Notes under the pieces: model-generated
Told to the model about the DNA's origin: nothing
Seen by the model: only the letters and a program-made list of their open reading frames with translations
Databases searched by the model: none
In this document: one piece after another, positions 21,181-29,357 of the stretch
Numbering within the stretch: position 1 is the first letter of the stretch
How the letters are laid out: each line of letters opens with the position of its first letter
Position numbers and translations under genes: made by a program
Assembly (NCBI GenBank): GCA_023139255.1
Contig: JAGLNY010000125.1
Location: 1 to 33,795 of the forward strand
DNA: 33,795 nt
Source of the DNA: Spirochaetales bacterium
GTDB taxonomy: Bacteria; Spirochaetota; Spirochaetia; JABMQR01
Direction of reading: 5' to 3'

Positions 21181-23309
21181 GTTGGGAAAAAAAAGTTGTA
21201 GACAGCAGACAAGTCAGGGAAATTAGCAAGAAATATTCTATAGACCTTATAATAGCCTCAATCCTGGAAAGGAGAGGGGCTTCAGCAAAAGAAGACATTA
21301 AATTTTATCTCGAATCCGATTTAGTATATCTCCATAACCCTTTTCTTTTTGAAGATATGGAAATTGCAGTAGACCGAATTCTGCAGGCTGTTGATGAGGG
21401 AGAGAAAGTACGGATTTTCGGGGATCGGGATGTTGATGGTATTACTTCTACTGTCCTTTTACACGAATGCCTGCAGGAAATGGGGATACAGATCAGCTGG
21501 CGTCTTCCTGAGGGGGATGAACCGTACGGATTAACAAAAGAAGGTGTTCGCCAGTTTGCTGATGAGGATGGAACCTTGATAATAACCGTGGATTGCGGAG
21601 TTACCAATAATACGGAAATTGCCTTTGCCGCAAGCCTGGGCGTAGATACCATAATTGTTGATCATCATTTAGTCGGAGAAATTCTTCCGCCGGCTCTGGC
21701 AATCATAAATCCAAAGATTGAGGGTTGCGGGTATCCTTTTCCGAATCTTGCGGGATGTGGAGTAACGGCAAAACTCATATGGGCACTTCATTTCTCCCGG
21801 ACTGATCTTTACAAACAAGAACTGGTTCTTCTTCATGCGGAACCCGGGAACGGGACAGTTATTATACAGGCAGCTAAATTTGAGAATCTGGTTGAGACTG
21901 ACAGGCTTACTGAGGAGATAGTTCCCGGTCTGCTGAAATTGGAATCATCACGATTGGCGGATTTCCTTGTTGGTCATCCGATTCTGGTTTATGACCGTGA
22001 CCTGGAGTATAAGCAGTTGAGAACTGCATTCGGGGAGAAAGTTGATATACATCTTGTTGATACAGCCCCGGAAATATGGAAGATATTTCCTTCGTTATCA
22101 GGAAAAAGCCTTCTCAGGCTGCAAGGTATCAGCAGATCTCTACAGTACAAAGAGGGGGAAATTCAGGAAATAGATGCGTTTATCTCTCTTTTTACAACCT
22201 TCGTAAAAATGAAAAACCCCTCTCTCTCTTCAGAATATCTTAAAATCCTGGATCTGGTCGCCATAGGAACTATTGCGGATATGATGCCGATGAAAAATGA
22301 GAACAGGATACTGGTTAAAAACGGTATGGCTCAATTGAATTCAGGCGGCAGGGAAGCGATGGTCTCATTTATGGTCGAACAGAATTTGATTGGCAAGAAG
22401 CTTTCAACCACTGATATCGGTTGGCAGGTTTCTCCCGTTTTTAATGCTGCAGGAAGGCTGGGGGTACCGCAGGTTGCCGCCAGACTGCTGCTCAGTCAAA
22501 ACAGGACAGAGCATGAAGAGCTGGCGAAAGAGTTGGTGAAGTTGAATAAAGAACGAAAGAAAATCGGGGAAAGCGCCTGGGATAGATTGTTCCCGAAAGC
22601 ACTAAAGAGTCTTGAGGAGCACAATAATAAATTGATTGTTCTGAATGACCGAAATCTTCATCGCGGTATAACCGGGATAATTGCGTCACGGCTTATGAAT
22701 CTCTATCATGTTCCATCAATAGTTATCGCGCATCTTGAAGAGAAGCTTATTGGTTCCATTAGAAGCAATAAGACTCTGAATGCTAAGGAATTTCTCAGTC
22801 AATTTGAGGATCTCCTGATAGATTTCGGCGGTCATCCGAGAGCTGCCGGGTTCAGTGTACAAAAACATAATTTTGAAGTATTTCTTAAGCGGGTACACCA
22901 GGCCTCACAAAATATTGATGTTCTCCATACTGAAGATGTTCTTTCTATTGATGCTGAAGTACCGTCTTCTTTCATGAATCCTGATTTAATAAAAATTGTT
23001 GAGATGATGGAACCTTACGGTGAGGAACACCGGCCGATTCAGTTTCTACTCAGGGATGCGGTAATTGATGAGCTGTCCCTTATGGGTAATGGTGATGCGA
23101 AGCATGTTAAGCTTTTAATCAGGTCAGGCTCGTATAAGTGGCCGGCAGTATTCTGGCGGGCCGGTGAACGGATAGATAGTGATTTTTCCCGGGGAGATAT
23201 GGTGGATCTGGTTTTCAGGCTGGGAAGAAATTATTTCAGAAATACTGAAACCTTGCAGCTGACCGTGCTGGATATATCCCGGGCAGGCCTCAACTCGGTT
23301 GACAAATAA
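21177..23309 (+). CDS. recJ: Single-strand exonuclease RecJ with internal exonuclease-like insertion
   Basis: A 710-residue RecJ, longer than most. It degrades single-stranded DNA 5' to 3' in recombination and repair. DHH-family motifs are intact: GDRDVDG (82-88), VDCG (138-141), DHH (162-164), LDLVAIGTIADMMP (358-371), and in the DHHA1 part FGGHPRAAGF. Between residues about 211 and 345, where other RecJ proteins have only about 30 residues, lies a segment with the order of a DEDDh exonuclease. It shows ELVLLHAEPG, VIIQAAKFENL, LVGHPILVYDRD, LVDTAPEIWKIFP and IDAF. The first catalytic Asp is His220 and the catalytic His position is Glu328, so the domain is probably inactive and may bind DNA or partners. 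Coupled to thpR by an ATGA overlap. Confidence 0.92.
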   Translation: MSWEKKVVDSRQVREISKKYSIDLIIASILERRGASAKEDIKFYLESDLVYLHNPFLFEDMEIAVDRILQAVDEGEKVRIFGDRDVDGITSTVLLHECLQEMGIQISWRLPEGDEPYGLTKEGVRQFADEDGTLIITVDCGVTNNTEIAFAASLGVDTIIVDHHLVGEILPPALAIINPKIEGCGYPFPNLAGCGVTAKLIWALHFSRTDLYKQELVLLHAEPGNGTVIIQAAKFENLVETDRLTEEIVPGLLKLESSRLADFLVGHPILVYDRDLEYKQLRTAFGEKVDIHLVDTAPEIWKIFPSLSGKSLLRLQGISRSLQYKEGEIQEIDAFISLFTTFVKMKNPSLSSEYLKILDLVAIGTIADMMPMKNENRILVKNGMAQLNSGGREAMVSFMVEQNLIGKKLSTTDIGWQVSPVFNAAGRLGVPQVAARLLLSQNRTEHEELAKELVKLNKERKKIGESAWDRLFPKALKSLEEHNNKLIVLNDRNLHRGITGIIASRLMNLYHVPSIVIAHLEEKLIGSIRSNKTLNAKEFLSQFEDLLIDFGGHPRAAGFSVQKHNFEVFLKRVHQASQNIDVLHTEDVLSIDAEVPSSFMNPDLIKIVEMMEPYGEEHRPIQFLLRDAVIDELSLMGNGDAKHVKLLIRSGSYKWPAVFWRAGERIDSDFSRGDMVDLVFRLGRNYFRNTETLQLTVLDISRAGLNSVDK

Positions 23310-23342
23310 AAAATTATACGTTATATCATACATAGTATTAAT

Positions 23343-23366
23343 GAGTTCCCTGAAAAAAGGGAACTC
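23343..23366 (+). terminator. Hairpin after recJ
   Basis: GAGTTCCCT (23343-23351) pairs with AGGGAACTC (23358-23366) around a 6-base loop, 33 bases after the recJ stop. No T run follows, so it could be a terminator or processing site. Confidence 0.4.
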
Positions 23367-23409
23367 ACAAAATGAATGCCACTAAATATCGGCACTTCGT
23401 ACTATCTAT

Positions 23410-23427
23410 TACACTATATATAGTGTA
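23410..23427. promoter_or_regulatory. 18-base perfect palindrome upstream of rpsU
   Basis: TACACTATATATAGTGTA is an exact palindrome followed by an AT-rich run. It may be an operator overlapping the rpsU promoter (internal TATATA/TATAGT boxes). Nothing else in the window shares it. TTCCC and GGGAA just before rpsU (about 23468-23480) can also pair and cover its ribosome binding site. Confidence 0.4.
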
Positions 23428-23485
23428 TATTTTTGTTCGTTATTAGTTTTTTCAGTGCATTCATTAATTCCCTAAGGGGAAGGGG

Positions 23486-23704
23486 GTGATTACTATAGCT
23501 TTCGTACGTGTTGATGATAATGAACCATTAGAAAAATCAATCAAACGGTTTAAAAGAATGGTTGAAAAAGAGGGTATTATTCGTGAATGGAAAAAACGCG
23601 AGTATTTTGAGAAACCTTCTACCATTAAGAATAGAATGAAAAAAGCTCTCGAACGTAAACAAATGAAGAAAGTTCGAAAGTTGAAAGCTATGAAAAATTA
23701 TTAA
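23486..23704 (+). CDS. rpsU: Ribosomal protein S21
   Basis: A 30S subunit protein that helps initiation, 72 residues from the GTG used here. The conserved core is FVRVDDNEPLEKSIKRFKRMV, followed by a long basic tail rich in Lys/Arg (RMKKALERKQMKKVRKLKAM). The start is unusual. GTG at 23486 follows a G-rich run with AAGGGG about 6 bases upstream and would add ITI before AFV. Family members usually begin MA-x-V, which here would need an ATA codon at 23495 with GGGGG about 8 bases upstream. I keep GTG. A classic terminator follows. Confidence 0.93.
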   Translation: MITIAFVRVDDNEPLEKSIKRFKRMVEKEGIIREWKKREYFEKPSTIKNRMKKALERKQMKKVRKLKAMKNY

Positions 23705-23784
23705 GCCCAGTTGCTGATAATTGAGGCAATTTTAAAGTTGTCATTTATAGAAACCAATCCGGCTTCATTAAAGCCGTCAGAAAA

Positions 23785-23810
23785 ACTGCTGTCAAAACAG
23801 CAGTTTTTTT
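23785..23810 (+). terminator. Rho-independent terminator of rpsU
   Basis: ACTGCTGT (23785-23792), loop CAAA, ACAGCAGT (23797-23804), then a run of seven T. A smaller hairpin GGCTT/AAGCC (23761-23775) precedes it. This is the clearest intrinsic terminator in the window. Confidence 0.92.
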
Positions 23811-23870
23811 ATGCATACCGAGTATTATGTAATAATTATTACAGAATTCCTAAAATATATCTAAAAATAT

Positions 23871-23899
23871 TTGACATTAACTCAATATATAGATAGAAT
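23871..23899 (+). promoter_or_regulatory. Promoter of the serine/glycine operon
   Basis: A perfect -35 box TTGACA (23871-23876), a 17-base spacer and TAGAAT (23894-23899), one base from consensus. Transcription would begin near 23906, and the repeat element at 23914 would then be transcribed as part of the leader. Confidence 0.7.
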
Positions 23900-23913
23900 A
23901 GCCGTATACCAAT

Positions 23914-23989
23914 CCAGGAGCCTGTCGGACTTGGTGCTTTTGCATTTGTTTTTACCTACCCAAAATGATTTAGTCCGATAAACTCCTAA
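23914..23989 (+). mobile_element. MITE-like element, copy C (about 75 bp, internally deleted)
   Basis: The left end CAGGAGCCTGTCGGACTT (23915-23932) and right end AGTCCGATAAACTCCTA (23972-23988) match the ends of copy A. Just inside, GGTGCTTTT matches GATGCTTTT of copy A and CCAAAATGATT is shared exactly, both in the same order. About 90 bases of the copy A interior are missing. It lies in the predicted leader of serA, ending 17 bases before the ATG and next to its ribosome binding site. It can fold as a hairpin there. Confidence 0.72.
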
Positions 23990-24006
23990 TACCAAGGAGT
24001 GAACTA

Positions 24007-24900
24007 ATGCTTATTCTTATCGAAGATGCATTTGATGCCAACTTACCCGGGACTTTAGCGGCTTTTGGCGAGATCACAGAAGATTCTTCCCGTTTAGCAG
24101 AAGCAAATATTGTGCTTGTGCGAAGCAAGACAAAATGCACAAAGGAATATATTGACTCAGCCCCGAAACTTAAACTGATAATTCGCGGCGGGGTGGGTAT
24201 TGATAATATTGATAAGGATTATGCTGAAAGCAAAGGCATTGTTGTCAGGAATACCCCAAAGGCATCCTCAATTGCTGTAGCCGAACTTGCATTTGCACTC
24301 ATGTTATCGGTACCGAATAAAATTATTGCGGCTCACAATGGGATGGCTGATGGGAAATGGCTGAAAAAAAATATCAAACGAACAGAGCTTTTCGGTAAAA
24401 CTCTTTGCCTGATTGGAATAGGGAATATTGCAAAAGAGGTAGCAAAACGGGCATCCGCTTTTGGGATGAAGGTTGTAGCCTATGATAAGTATGTCGCCGA
24501 AAGTCAGGAAGCTGACATGAAACAGACTATCGAGGAAGCCGTACAGGATGCTGATTATATATCAATGCATCTTCCCTTAACTCCGGAAACAAACGGATTG
24601 TTTAATGAAAATCTTATTGCTTCCTGCAGAAAAAAACCTGTTGTGATAAATACAGGACGGGGAGGCTGTGTCGATGCTGATGCCATGGTGAATGCGTTGG
24701 AGAACGGAAGTATAAGCTGGTATGCTGTTGATGTCTGGCCGTCAGACCCTCCATCACCGGATTATCCTATTTTACGTGCACCCAATGTAACAATGACACC
24801 CCATATTGGGGCCGGCAGTAAGGAAAACCTGCTACGGATAGGACAGGAAGCCTATTCAATAATTCAAAAAGAAATTCAGGATAAGGGAGAAGTTTCATGA
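24007..24900 (+). CDS. serA: D-3-phosphoglycerate dehydrogenase (short form)
   Basis: The first serine-pathway enzyme: 3-phosphoglycerate to 3-phosphohydroxypyruvate with NAD. It is a D-2-hydroxyacid dehydrogenase of 297 residues without the C-terminal ACT domain, so it lacks the usual serine-feedback module. RGGVGIDNID is at 60-69, the NAD loop is GIGNIAKEVA (137-146), Arg218 is in NTGRGG, and His266 is in PHIGAGS. Two oddities: the third Gly of GxGxxG is Ala142, and the catalytic Glu position in the DVFxxEP region is Asp247 (DVWPSDPP). Substrate identity is supported by serC, which overlaps by 4 bases. AAGGAG precedes the ATG directly after a repeat element. Confidence 0.88.
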   Translation: MLILIEDAFDANLPGTLAAFGEITEDSSRLAEANIVLVRSKTKCTKEYIDSAPKLKLIIRGGVGIDNIDKDYAESKGIVVRNTPKASSIAVAELAFALMLSVPNKIIAAHNGMADGKWLKKNIKRTELFGKTLCLIGIGNIAKEVAKRASAFGMKVVAYDKYVAESQEADMKQTIEEAVQDADYISMHLPLTPETNGLFNENLIASCRKKPVVINTGRGGCVDADAMVNALENGSISWYAVDVWPSDPPSPDYPILRAPNVTMTPHIGAGSKENLLRIGQEAYSIIQKEIQDKGEVS

Positions 24901-25982
24901 GCAGAAAAAAGATTTTTTTTGCAGGACCATCAGTTTTACCTGTAGAGGTTTTGAAAGAGATGCAGGATCAGATTTTCGATTATGATAATAGTGGTCTCTC
25001 TATAATTGAGGCAAGCCACAGGGGTGGTGCTTTCGATAAACTCTATCATGACTGTCTGGACCTTATGAGGGAACTTTTGTCTATACCCGATGATTACAGT
25101 GTGTTTTTTCTCGGCGGCGGTGCGACAACACAGTTTGCAATGATACCGATGAATTTTCTCCCGTCAAATAAGACGGCTGACTATGTAAAATCGGGATCTT
25201 GGTCGAATAAAGCCTGCGATGATGCACAGAAATTAGGTAATGTACGTGTTTCCTTTGACGGTAAATCAAGTAATTATTCCACTCTCCCGAACCCGAAAAC
25301 TGTTATCGTTCCTCAGGATTCAGCATATTACTATCTCTGCTCGAATGAGACAATTGGCGGTATTGAATGGCAGTCCTGGCCTGAAACGGGCAACGTCCCT
25401 CTCATTGCCGATATGTCTAGTGATATTTTCAGCCGGCCGGTTCCCGTAGAGAAATTCAGTATGATATATGGTGGTGTCCAGAAGAATCTTGGACCAGCCG
25501 GGGCAACTTTTATCATTATACGAAATGATATGCTTGATAGGATACCATCCGGTCTGCCTGCTTATTTTGATTATAGAACACACAGCAAAGCAGACGGGTT
25601 GTATAATACCCCTCCCGTATTTTCTATCTGGGGTGTTAAACTGGTTCTTGAATGGGTTAAAAAATTGGGCGGAGTATCTGCCATGCAGGAGCGTGCAGTT
25701 GTGAAATCCTCGCTTATTTATGAGGCAATAGATGAAAGTAATGGATTCTATCTTTCCCCGGTAGATTCTGCGTACAGATCCAAAATGAATATCGTTTTCA
25801 GGCTGCCCACTCCCGAGCTGGATGCAGAATTTGTTTCTGAAGCCCAAAAACTTGGCATGCTGGGGCTCAAGGGCCACCGTAGTGTTGGTGGATGCCGGGC
25901 CTCTGTTTATAATGCCCTGCCGAAAGAAGATGTAGTATTTATCAGGGACTTTATGAGAAGTTTTGCGGCGGATAAAAGCTAG
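24897..25982 (+). CDS. serC: Phosphoserine aminotransferase
   Basis: A PLP enzyme of 361 residues (class V fold) that makes phosphoserine from phosphohydroxypyruvate and glutamate. It starts FFAGPSVLPVEVLKEMQDQI. The segment SHRGGAFDKLYHDCLDLMRE follows, and the PLP Lys196 is in YGGVQKNLGPAG. The C-terminal substrate segment is GLKGHRSVGGCRASVYNALP. Complete and standard in length. The ATGA overlap with serA implies coupled translation. No phosphoserine phosphatase (serB) lies in the window. Confidence 0.97.
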   Translation: MSRKKIFFAGPSVLPVEVLKEMQDQIFDYDNSGLSIIEASHRGGAFDKLYHDCLDLMRELLSIPDDYSVFFLGGGATTQFAMIPMNFLPSNKTADYVKSGSWSNKACDDAQKLGNVRVSFDGKSSNYSTLPNPKTVIVPQDSAYYYLCSNETIGGIEWQSWPETGNVPLIADMSSDIFSRPVPVEKFSMIYGGVQKNLGPAGATFIIIRNDMLDRIPSGLPAYFDYRTHSKADGLYNTPPVFSIWGVKLVLEWVKKLGGVSAMQERAVVKSSLIYEAIDESNGFYLSPVDSAYRSKMNIVFRLPTPELDAEFVSEAQKLGMLGLKGHRSVGGCRASVYNALPKEDVVFIRDFMRSFAADKS

Positions 25983-26008
25983 AGAAGTTTCTCAGAAGGA
26001 AAAAAGTT

Positions 26009-26458
26009 ATGAAAATTGATGATATGAATATTGCTATAATTAAGCAGCTGAGGGACGGGCGAAAATCCTATAGTGCCATAGCTGAGGAATTATCTGTAAC
26101 TGAAAATACAGTGCGATCCCGTGTCAACAAGCTCGTTGAGGAAAATGTACTGGAAATTACCGGATTAGTTAATCCCGAATCACTCCCCGGGGTTCAGATA
26201 GTGGTTATGATGGTTAAACTCAAAACCATGGACTTGGGGAGGAAGGCGGAAGAATTTACCAGGTTGAAAGGAGTGATCTCTGCATCGGTAGTTACCGGTC
26301 GGTACGACCTTCTGGTGCAGGTTCTCCTTAATGAGGAAGAAGAGTACTCACTATTAGAATTCTTCACAAAAGAACTCGTTAAAATTGCGGAAATACAGGA
26401 TGTTGAGACTTTTGTTATCTATCAGGCTTATGGGTTAAGAGTTCCTTATATTTTGTAA
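26009..26458 (+). CDS. Lrp/AsnC family transcriptional regulator
   Basis: A 149-residue regulator with an N-terminal helix-turn-helix (DDMNIAIIKQLRDGRKSYSAIAEELSVTENTVRSRVNKL, given in parts: helix-turn-helix at about 15-45) and a C-terminal RAM effector domain (VQIVVMMVKLK through VETFVIYQAYGL). Lrp/AsnC proteins bind amino acids and control their metabolism. Located between serC and gcvT in the same operon, with AAGGA before the ATG, it is well placed to sense serine or glycine and control this operon. That role is inference from position. Confidence 0.9.
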   Translation: MKIDDMNIAIIKQLRDGRKSYSAIAEELSVTENTVRSRVNKLVEENVLEITGLVNPESLPGVQIVVMMVKLKTMDLGRKAEEFTRLKGVISASVVTGRYDLLVQVLLNEEEEYSLLEFFTKELVKIAEIQDVETFVIYQAYGLRVPYIL

Positions 26459-26473
26459 AAAAGGGGGTGCTTC

Positions 26474-27604
26474 GTGAAAAGAACACCGCTATATGAAGCG
26501 TACAAAGAGTACGAAGGTGTTAAAATAATAGAGTTCGGGGGCTGGGAGCTCCCTGTAAATTTCTCCACCGGGATTATTGGGGAACATACCGCAGTCAGAA
26601 ATAAGGCAGGGTTGTTTGATGTCTCTCATATGGGTGAAGTTATTGTTGAAGGTCCCGGCAGCGGTGAGTACGTTAATGGGCTTCTTACAAATAACATCTC
26701 CAGTTTAGGCGATGGAGAAGTTATGTATTCTCTCATGTGCTACCCGGATGGCGGGGTTGTTGATGACTTGATTGTATACCGCATTTCTTCTGAAAAATAT
26801 TTTCTGGTACTAAATGCAGCTAATATTGAGAAAGATTTTACCTGGATAACATCGGGAAACCCTGCCGCGCTCGGGAAAATAGATGATAGTCTGAAAATAG
26901 AAAATATTTCAGACCGATATTGTCAACTGGCTGTTCAGGGACCGCATGCTGAAGCTGTCCTGAAAACCCTTTACCCGGGAACCGGTGATATTAAATTTTT
27001 TACATTTGTTTCCGATGCAGAAATTTGCGGATATGAAGTTCTTGTCTCCAGAACCGGGTATACCGGTGAGGATGGCTTTGAAATATACTGCAGCAATGAA
27101 AGTGCCCCGATTATATGGGATTCACTTTTGGGTGCAGGTAAACATTTTGGAATTGTTCCCTGCGGCCTTGGAGCCAGGAATTCCCTGCGGCTGGAAGCAA
27201 AGCTTCCCTTATATGGTCATGAACTAAGCAGTACAATTACACCCTTGGAGGCCAATCTTTCCTATTTCGTGGATTTGGAAGGCCAGGATTTCTGCGGCAG
27301 GAATGCTTTAGTAAAACAAAAAGAGGAAGGCATCCCCCGAACACTCAGGGGAATCAGGATGCTGGATCGTGGAGTGCCGCGCCAGGGATACCCGGTTTAT
27401 CTGACAGGTGCTGAAAAACCAGCCGGATTTGTGACAAGCGGAACAAAATCCCCCACACTTAATGAATTTATTGGACTGATCCTGATTGAAAGAGGGACAG
27501 GTTTGAAAATCGGTGATACACTTGAAGTTGAGATACATAATAAAAGAAAAATAGCAGAACTTGTAAGAACACCTTTTTACAAGAAAAACAGGAGGCAGGA
27601 ATAG
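26474..27604 (+). CDS. gcvT: Glycine cleavage system T protein (aminomethyltransferase)
   Basis: A 376-residue tetrahydrofolate-dependent enzyme that takes the aminomethyl group from H protein, releasing ammonia and 5,10-methylene-THF. The N-terminal part has TPLYEAYKEY, FGGWELPVNF and GLFDVSHMGE. GGVVDDLIVYR carries the conserved catalytic Asp, with VQGPHAE and GYTGEDGFEIY further on. The C-terminal barrel is GIRMLDRGVPRQGYPVY. The start is GTG at 26474 with a G-rich ribosome binding site (AAGGGGG). It precedes gcvH by one base. Confidence 0.97.
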   Translation: MKRTPLYEAYKEYEGVKIIEFGGWELPVNFSTGIIGEHTAVRNKAGLFDVSHMGEVIVEGPGSGEYVNGLLTNNISSLGDGEVMYSLMCYPDGGVVDDLIVYRISSEKYFLVLNAANIEKDFTWITSGNPAALGKIDDSLKIENISDRYCQLAVQGPHAEAVLKTLYPGTGDIKFFTFVSDAEICGYEVLVSRTGYTGEDGFEIYCSNESAPIIWDSLLGAGKHFGIVPCGLGARNSLRLEAKLPLYGHELSSTITPLEANLSYFVDLEGQDFCGRNALVKQKEEGIPRTLRGIRMLDRGVPRQGYPVYLTGAEKPAGFVTSGTKSPTLNEFIGLILIERGTGLKIGDTLEVEIHNKRKIAELVRTPFYKKNRRQE

Positions 27605-27605
27605 T

Positions 27606-27995
27606 ATGAGCAATGTAATTGCTGAATTGAAGTACACAAATAAACATGAATGGATAAAGATAGAAGGCGGGAAAGCTTATATCGGAATTACTGATTTTGC
27701 ACAGGAAGAGCTGGGTGAAATTGTCTATGTTGAACTTCCTGAAATAGGAGAGATATTTGAGGCTGATGATGAAATTGCCAGTCTTGAATCCGTGAAAGCC
27801 GCAGCAGCAATGTATAACCCTCTTTCGGGAAAAGTAATTGAAGTTAATGAGTCCCTTGAAGACGCTCCTGAACTGGTGAATGATGATCCTTATAAAAATT
27901 TTATCTATGTACTGGAATATTCCAATCCATCTGAGTTGGATGAGCTGATTAACGCTGATGCATATACTGCATTTATCGAATCTCTTGAGGAGTAG
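27606..27995 (+). CDS. gcvH: Glycine cleavage system H protein
   Basis: The lipoyl carrier of the glycine cleavage system, 129 residues. KYTNKHEWIKIEGGKAYIGI is followed by LGEIVYVELPEIG and the lipoylation site Lys64 in SLESVKAAAAMYNPLSG. It shuttles the aminomethyl group among P, T and L proteins. The ATG has GGAGG upstream inside the end of gcvT. The L protein (dihydrolipoyl dehydrogenase) and lipoate enzymes are not in the window. Confidence 0.98.
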   Translation: MSNVIAELKYTNKHEWIKIEGGKAYIGITDFAQEELGEIVYVELPEIGEIFEADDEIASLESVKAAAAMYNPLSGKVIEVNESLEDAPELVNDDPYKNFIYVLEYSNPSELDELINADAYTAFIESLEE

Positions 27996-28007
27996 TGTGC
28001 GATAACT

Positions 28008-29357
28008 ATGAATTCGTATATACCGCATTCTGATGAAGATATACGCTCAATGCTTTCTGCTGTCGGCGTACAGAGCATAGATGAACTCTTTAATGATGTC
28101 CCGGAGGAATTGAGACTGAAACAGGACCTTGCTATTCCTGAAGGGATGTCAGAAGAGGAAGTTCTCAGACTGATCCGTAAATATGCATCAATGAACAGTT
28201 TAGGGACCTCTTATCTGGGTTGCGGATCGTATGACAGGATAATACCCTCAGCTGTTTCAGGTATAGTATCATTGCCGACTTTTACAACAGCATATACACC
28301 GTATCAACCTGAAATTTCACAGGGGGTCCTGCAGGCTATTTTTGAGTTTCAGACCATGATTTGTGAACTAACCGGATTGGATGTATCTAATGCATCACTA
28401 TATGATGGTCATACTGCTGCATCCGAGGCTGCAGCAATATGTTTTAACCAGCGGAGGAAATCCAAAACCCTGCTTGTATCTCCCACCGTGCACCCTTTTA
28501 CCATACAGGTACTAAAATCTTATTTCTCTGACATGGGTTTTTCCATAACCGTCCTGCCGGAAAAAGACGGAATGCCGGTGTTTGACTCCCTGTCATCATA
28601 TCTGGATTCTTCACTCGCCGGACTGCTTGTACAGTCACCAAATATCTATGGACTCCTTGAGGATTACTCAGGCATTGCTGATACACTGCATGAGGAAGGA
28701 GCGTTATTTATTATCTCCTCTGACCCAATGTCGTTGGGAATGGTGAAGTCCCAGGCTGAATGGGGTGCTGATATTGCAATTGGGGATACCCAGCCATTTG
28801 GGCTGCATCAGTGTTTCGGGGGACCAACTGCAGGGTATATAGCGGCCAAAGAGAAACTCTTAAGAAAAATGCCGGGAAGGATTTCCGGGCAGACAGTTGA
28901 TATAGACGGGAACCGTGCTTTTGTGCTTACCCTTCAGGCAAGGGAACAGCATATAAAACGGGAACGGGCAACCTCAAATATCTGTTCAAATCAGGCGCTG
29001 GCCGCCCTGACAACATCTGTATATATTTCCCTGACCGGTTGGGCAGGGATACAGCAGGCCGCTGAGTTGTCCTATCAAAAGGCTCATTATCTTGCTGAAA
29101 AACTTACTGAGACCGTTGGATTGTCCCCGGTTTGCAGTTCGCCTTTTTTCTGTGAATTCACTGTTGATTTTTCCACAACTGAGAGGGCAGAAAAATTTCT
29201 CTCAGGTATGAAAGAGAAGGGAATTTTTGCCGGTGTTCATTTAGGTGCTGTTTCACCGGGCCGGGAAGGCCTGGTAGCTATTGCAGTTACAGAAAAAAGG
29301 ACAAGAGAGGAACTGGACCTCTATGTTGAAGCAGCATTGGAGGCAGCGCATGAATGA
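28008..29357 (+). CDS. gcvPA: Glycine dehydrogenase (decarboxylating) subunit 1
   Basis: The N-terminal half of P protein in the split form, 449 residues. It starts YIPHSDEDIRSMLSAVGVQS. YTPYQPEISQGVLQAIFEFQ is the typical segment, then YDGHTAASEAA and QCFGGPTAGY, with RISGQTVD near the end. With subunit 2 it decarboxylates glycine and passes the aminomethyl group to GcvH. The split form is typical of many non-proteobacterial lineages. Its stop overlaps the start of gcvPB by 8 bases. Confidence 0.97.
   Translation: MNSYIPHSDEDIRSMLSAVGVQSIDELFNDVPEELRLKQDLAIPEGMSEEEVLRLIRKYASMNSLGTSYLGCGSYDRIIPSAVSGIVSLPTFTTAYTPYQPEISQGVLQAIFEFQTMICELTGLDVSNASLYDGHTAASEAAAICFNQRRKSKTLLVSPTVHPFTIQVLKSYFSDMGFSITVLPEKDGMPVFDSLSSYLDSSLAGLLVQSPNIYGLLEDYSGIADTLHEEGALFIISSDPMSLGMVKSQAEWGADIAIGDTQPFGLHQCFGGPTAGYIAAKEKLLRKMPGRISGQTVDIDGNRAFVLTLQAREQHIKRERATSNICSNQALAALTTSVYISLTGWAGIQQAAELSYQKAHYLAEKLTETVGLSPVCSSPFFCEFTVDFSTTERAEKFLSGMKEKGIFAGVHLGAVSPGREGLVAIAVTEKRTREELDLYVEAALEAAHE

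Noticed and set aside
23711..23896. 61-codon frame after rpsU
   Set aside because: It begins at TTG with no ribosome binding site, runs through the rpsU terminator and over the ser promoter, and has no coding character.
23905..24006. Glycine riboswitch before the ser/gcv operon
   Set aside because: The leader is fully accounted for by the MITE-like copy C, and no tandem glycine-aptamer-like arrangement is seen.
29281..29349. 23-residue extension of GcvPB
   Set aside because: It only re-reads the end of gcvPA in another frame. ATG 29350 has a ribosome binding site and the family-like start.
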